A stretch of 64,000 nucleotides of DNA from Mesorhizobium sp. ORS 3324. GTDB taxonomy: Bacteria > Pseudomonadota > Alphaproteobacteria > Rhizobiales > Rhizobiaceae. The notes below the pieces were generated by a model that had not been told where the DNA came from, did no database searches, and saw only the letters and a list, made by a program, of their open reading frames with translations. Shown here one piece after another: positions 63,901-64,000 of the stretch. The stretch lies in the NCBI GenBank assembly GCA_000824825.2, contig LM655202.1, forward strand, positions 153,135 through 217,134. The letters run 5' to 3'. How positions within the stretch are numbered: position 1 is the first letter of the stretch; every line of letters begins with the position of its first letter. The position numbers and the translations under genes were made by a program.

Positions 63901-64000
63901 GCAGCGCCGTTATACCGCGAGCAATCGAGCCGTCACTCACCTTGGCTGTTTTATCCGCCTTGGCACGGTAGGCGGCAAAAAGCGCCTCGTCCGGGTGCTC
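60908..64000 (-). CDS. C48-peptidase effector, close copy of the 52.6-kb gene, 5' end off the window
   Basis: The minus-strand frame is open to the right edge; upstream of the first Met the reading EHPDEALFAAYRAKA continues the repeat module, so the start lies outside. At least 1030 codons are present. Four clear and one divergent ALRKFSxWL modules, the AWDVLRAFHEE segment, DLNAPGQLPE (EAR-like), SRKRGLE, and a C48 peptidase with GSHWSLLLVD, YHYDSA and YDCGVFVLDG intact. It diverges from the 52.6-kb copy mainly in the linker (a shorter Ser-rich part) and at the extreme C-terminus (RAGTGVALPISQ tail). The two copies are in opposite orientation about 4.5 kb apart. Confidence 0.9.
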   Translation of the reverse strand, partial: EHPDEALFAAYRAKADKTAKVSDGSIARGITALRKFSTWLDENHRSQIHGRVEDEQLVGLVKDFAGNDAKLLGDTNVALGRLRQHFAGQPVTAASNFRPGTKDDEELFAQYRAKAVVKAPTVRGDLAALRKFSRWLDENHRTQIAGRIADPGLDALAKDFAERESTRINPALKRLRELSVTQPGTAASNVRPVTKDDEKLFAQAAGLEEGTMGGDLTGARHTMPAAAPHQTSLVQQTRSRKRGLEHPDEALFAAYGAQATTKVSKKSIARDITALRKFSTWLDENHRSQIDGRIEDPGLDALAKNFVGNDAVLLGQLKMALGRLRQHSAGQPVTAALTIRPGTKDDEELFAQYRAEAVGSLKETTVRGDITALRKFSKWLDENHRTQIAGRLDDRQLDGLAKNFAGNDAVLLSDINVALGRLRQADAGQTVTTARARPVSEENQVIEDACRAATGRYGKDTLNSYRSTLGRFNSWLSQNFGKGIAQIEPAVLSRAVDEYKKNAGPGFGTAWGFLQRYRQMVAANNALGLAAHGQAAPRGQPSGPPTGAVQSTSPVAFSPIPMSPSDPAWDVLRAFHEEQAPQHGAPMATNAPQFHQTTSLPPELARVPAPSSPAQSAGSSSTFADLAPLSPTPYRHPDFDLNAPGQLPEDADISGLGRWAAVDGSAIASRSIAGPSPSSSVPGEGSAASSAAHGRLPELGPQLGSPEQPDWRVSPAASPESYNQSQLWQQVDQAGRQRPAGWDRPWSGWSPQSDQDMGPARRSASARSSDIYRGLDSLVDLPSTPAELRDDAHYAPPLGTASDAQLKALNPRASSHDRGLALDATQWLSDEHIQRDYELLAQQLQRENPDLAARTRLVDPLIAHYHLRLGSDNAALRAFQRIVYDRTGNDTADFLFLPVNDASATDPQRRGSHWSLLLVDRRERERPVAYHYDSAGRFNAQPAAQLAQRLGARLEPARISQQQNGYDCGVFVLDGTRALVSRLGQSRQPARLHLDNLVIDRQALQNRLGHRAGTGVALPISQASDQARAE

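Overview
The window looks like part of a rhizobial symbiosis island, most probably Mesorhizobium. This rests on a nod box, several TtsI-type tts boxes, a complete rhizobial type III secretion (T3SS) gene set of the ttsI/rhc/nop type, effector families known from M. loti (SKWP-repeat/shikimate-kinase proteins of the Mlr6361/XopAD/RipS type and C48 peptidases of the Mlr6316/XopD/NopD type), and a background rich in broken genes and IS remnants. Species assignment is inference; no rRNA or tRNA gene was recognised.

Layout. 1-2.3 kb: a minus-strand sigma-54 activator of the HoxA/HupR kind, followed by a cut-off small gene and a broken HAD phosphatase. 2.6-4.8 kb: a hipB-hipA toxin-antitoxin pair with an unusually long HipB. 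4.8-6.5 kb: remnants of a proline racemase/hydroxyproline epimerase and a short-chain dehydrogenase. 7.0-10.1 kb: nod box, a short leader ORF, ttsI, the secretin gene rhcC2 and a lipoprotein gene. 10.9-13.8 kb: nopX and nolW (rhcC1) on the minus strand. 13.8-22.3 kb: a tts box, then nopB-rhcJ-nolU-rhcL-rhcN-sctO-like-rhcQ-rhcR-rhcS-rhcT-rhcU, tightly packed and often overlapping.

The T3SS genes are then interrupted by about 22 kb of effectors: a 2791-aa SKWP protein (minus), an IS1380 remnant, a C48-peptidase effector (minus) and a second SKWP protein of 2557 aa (plus). All three effectors have tts-box-like sequences upstream. The secretion genes resume at 44.9 kb with a strong tts box, nopC, nopA, sctD-like, two small genes, rhcV, a TPR lipoprotein, a small ORF and an RpiR-type regulator. 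From 52 kb onward the window holds an IS5 remnant, a C48 effector with its own tts box, an alanine-racemase-like gene, a MucR/Ros regulator, broken molybdopterin oxidoreductase and group II intron RT pieces, and a second close copy of the C48 effector that runs off the right end.

Logic. Plant flavonoids would act through NodD at the nod box to induce ttsI. TtsI would then switch on the tts-box promoters for pilus/translocon genes (nopB, nopC-nopA, nopX) and for the effectors. Rhc proteins form the basal body, export gate and ATPase; NopA/NopB/NopX form the extracellular part; the SKWP and C48 proteins are the expected cargo.

The most interesting observation is in the two SKWP effectors. Between the repeat solenoid and the C-terminal shikimate-kinase-like domain, both carry motifs (DGCGFI, a Q..AKG block, an invariant DFDGD) that recall double-psi beta-barrel RNA polymerases and eukaryotic-type RNA-dependent RNA polymerases. 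The SKWP repeats themselves resemble RNA-binding octotricopeptide repeats. An RNA-directed activity is a testable but unproven idea.
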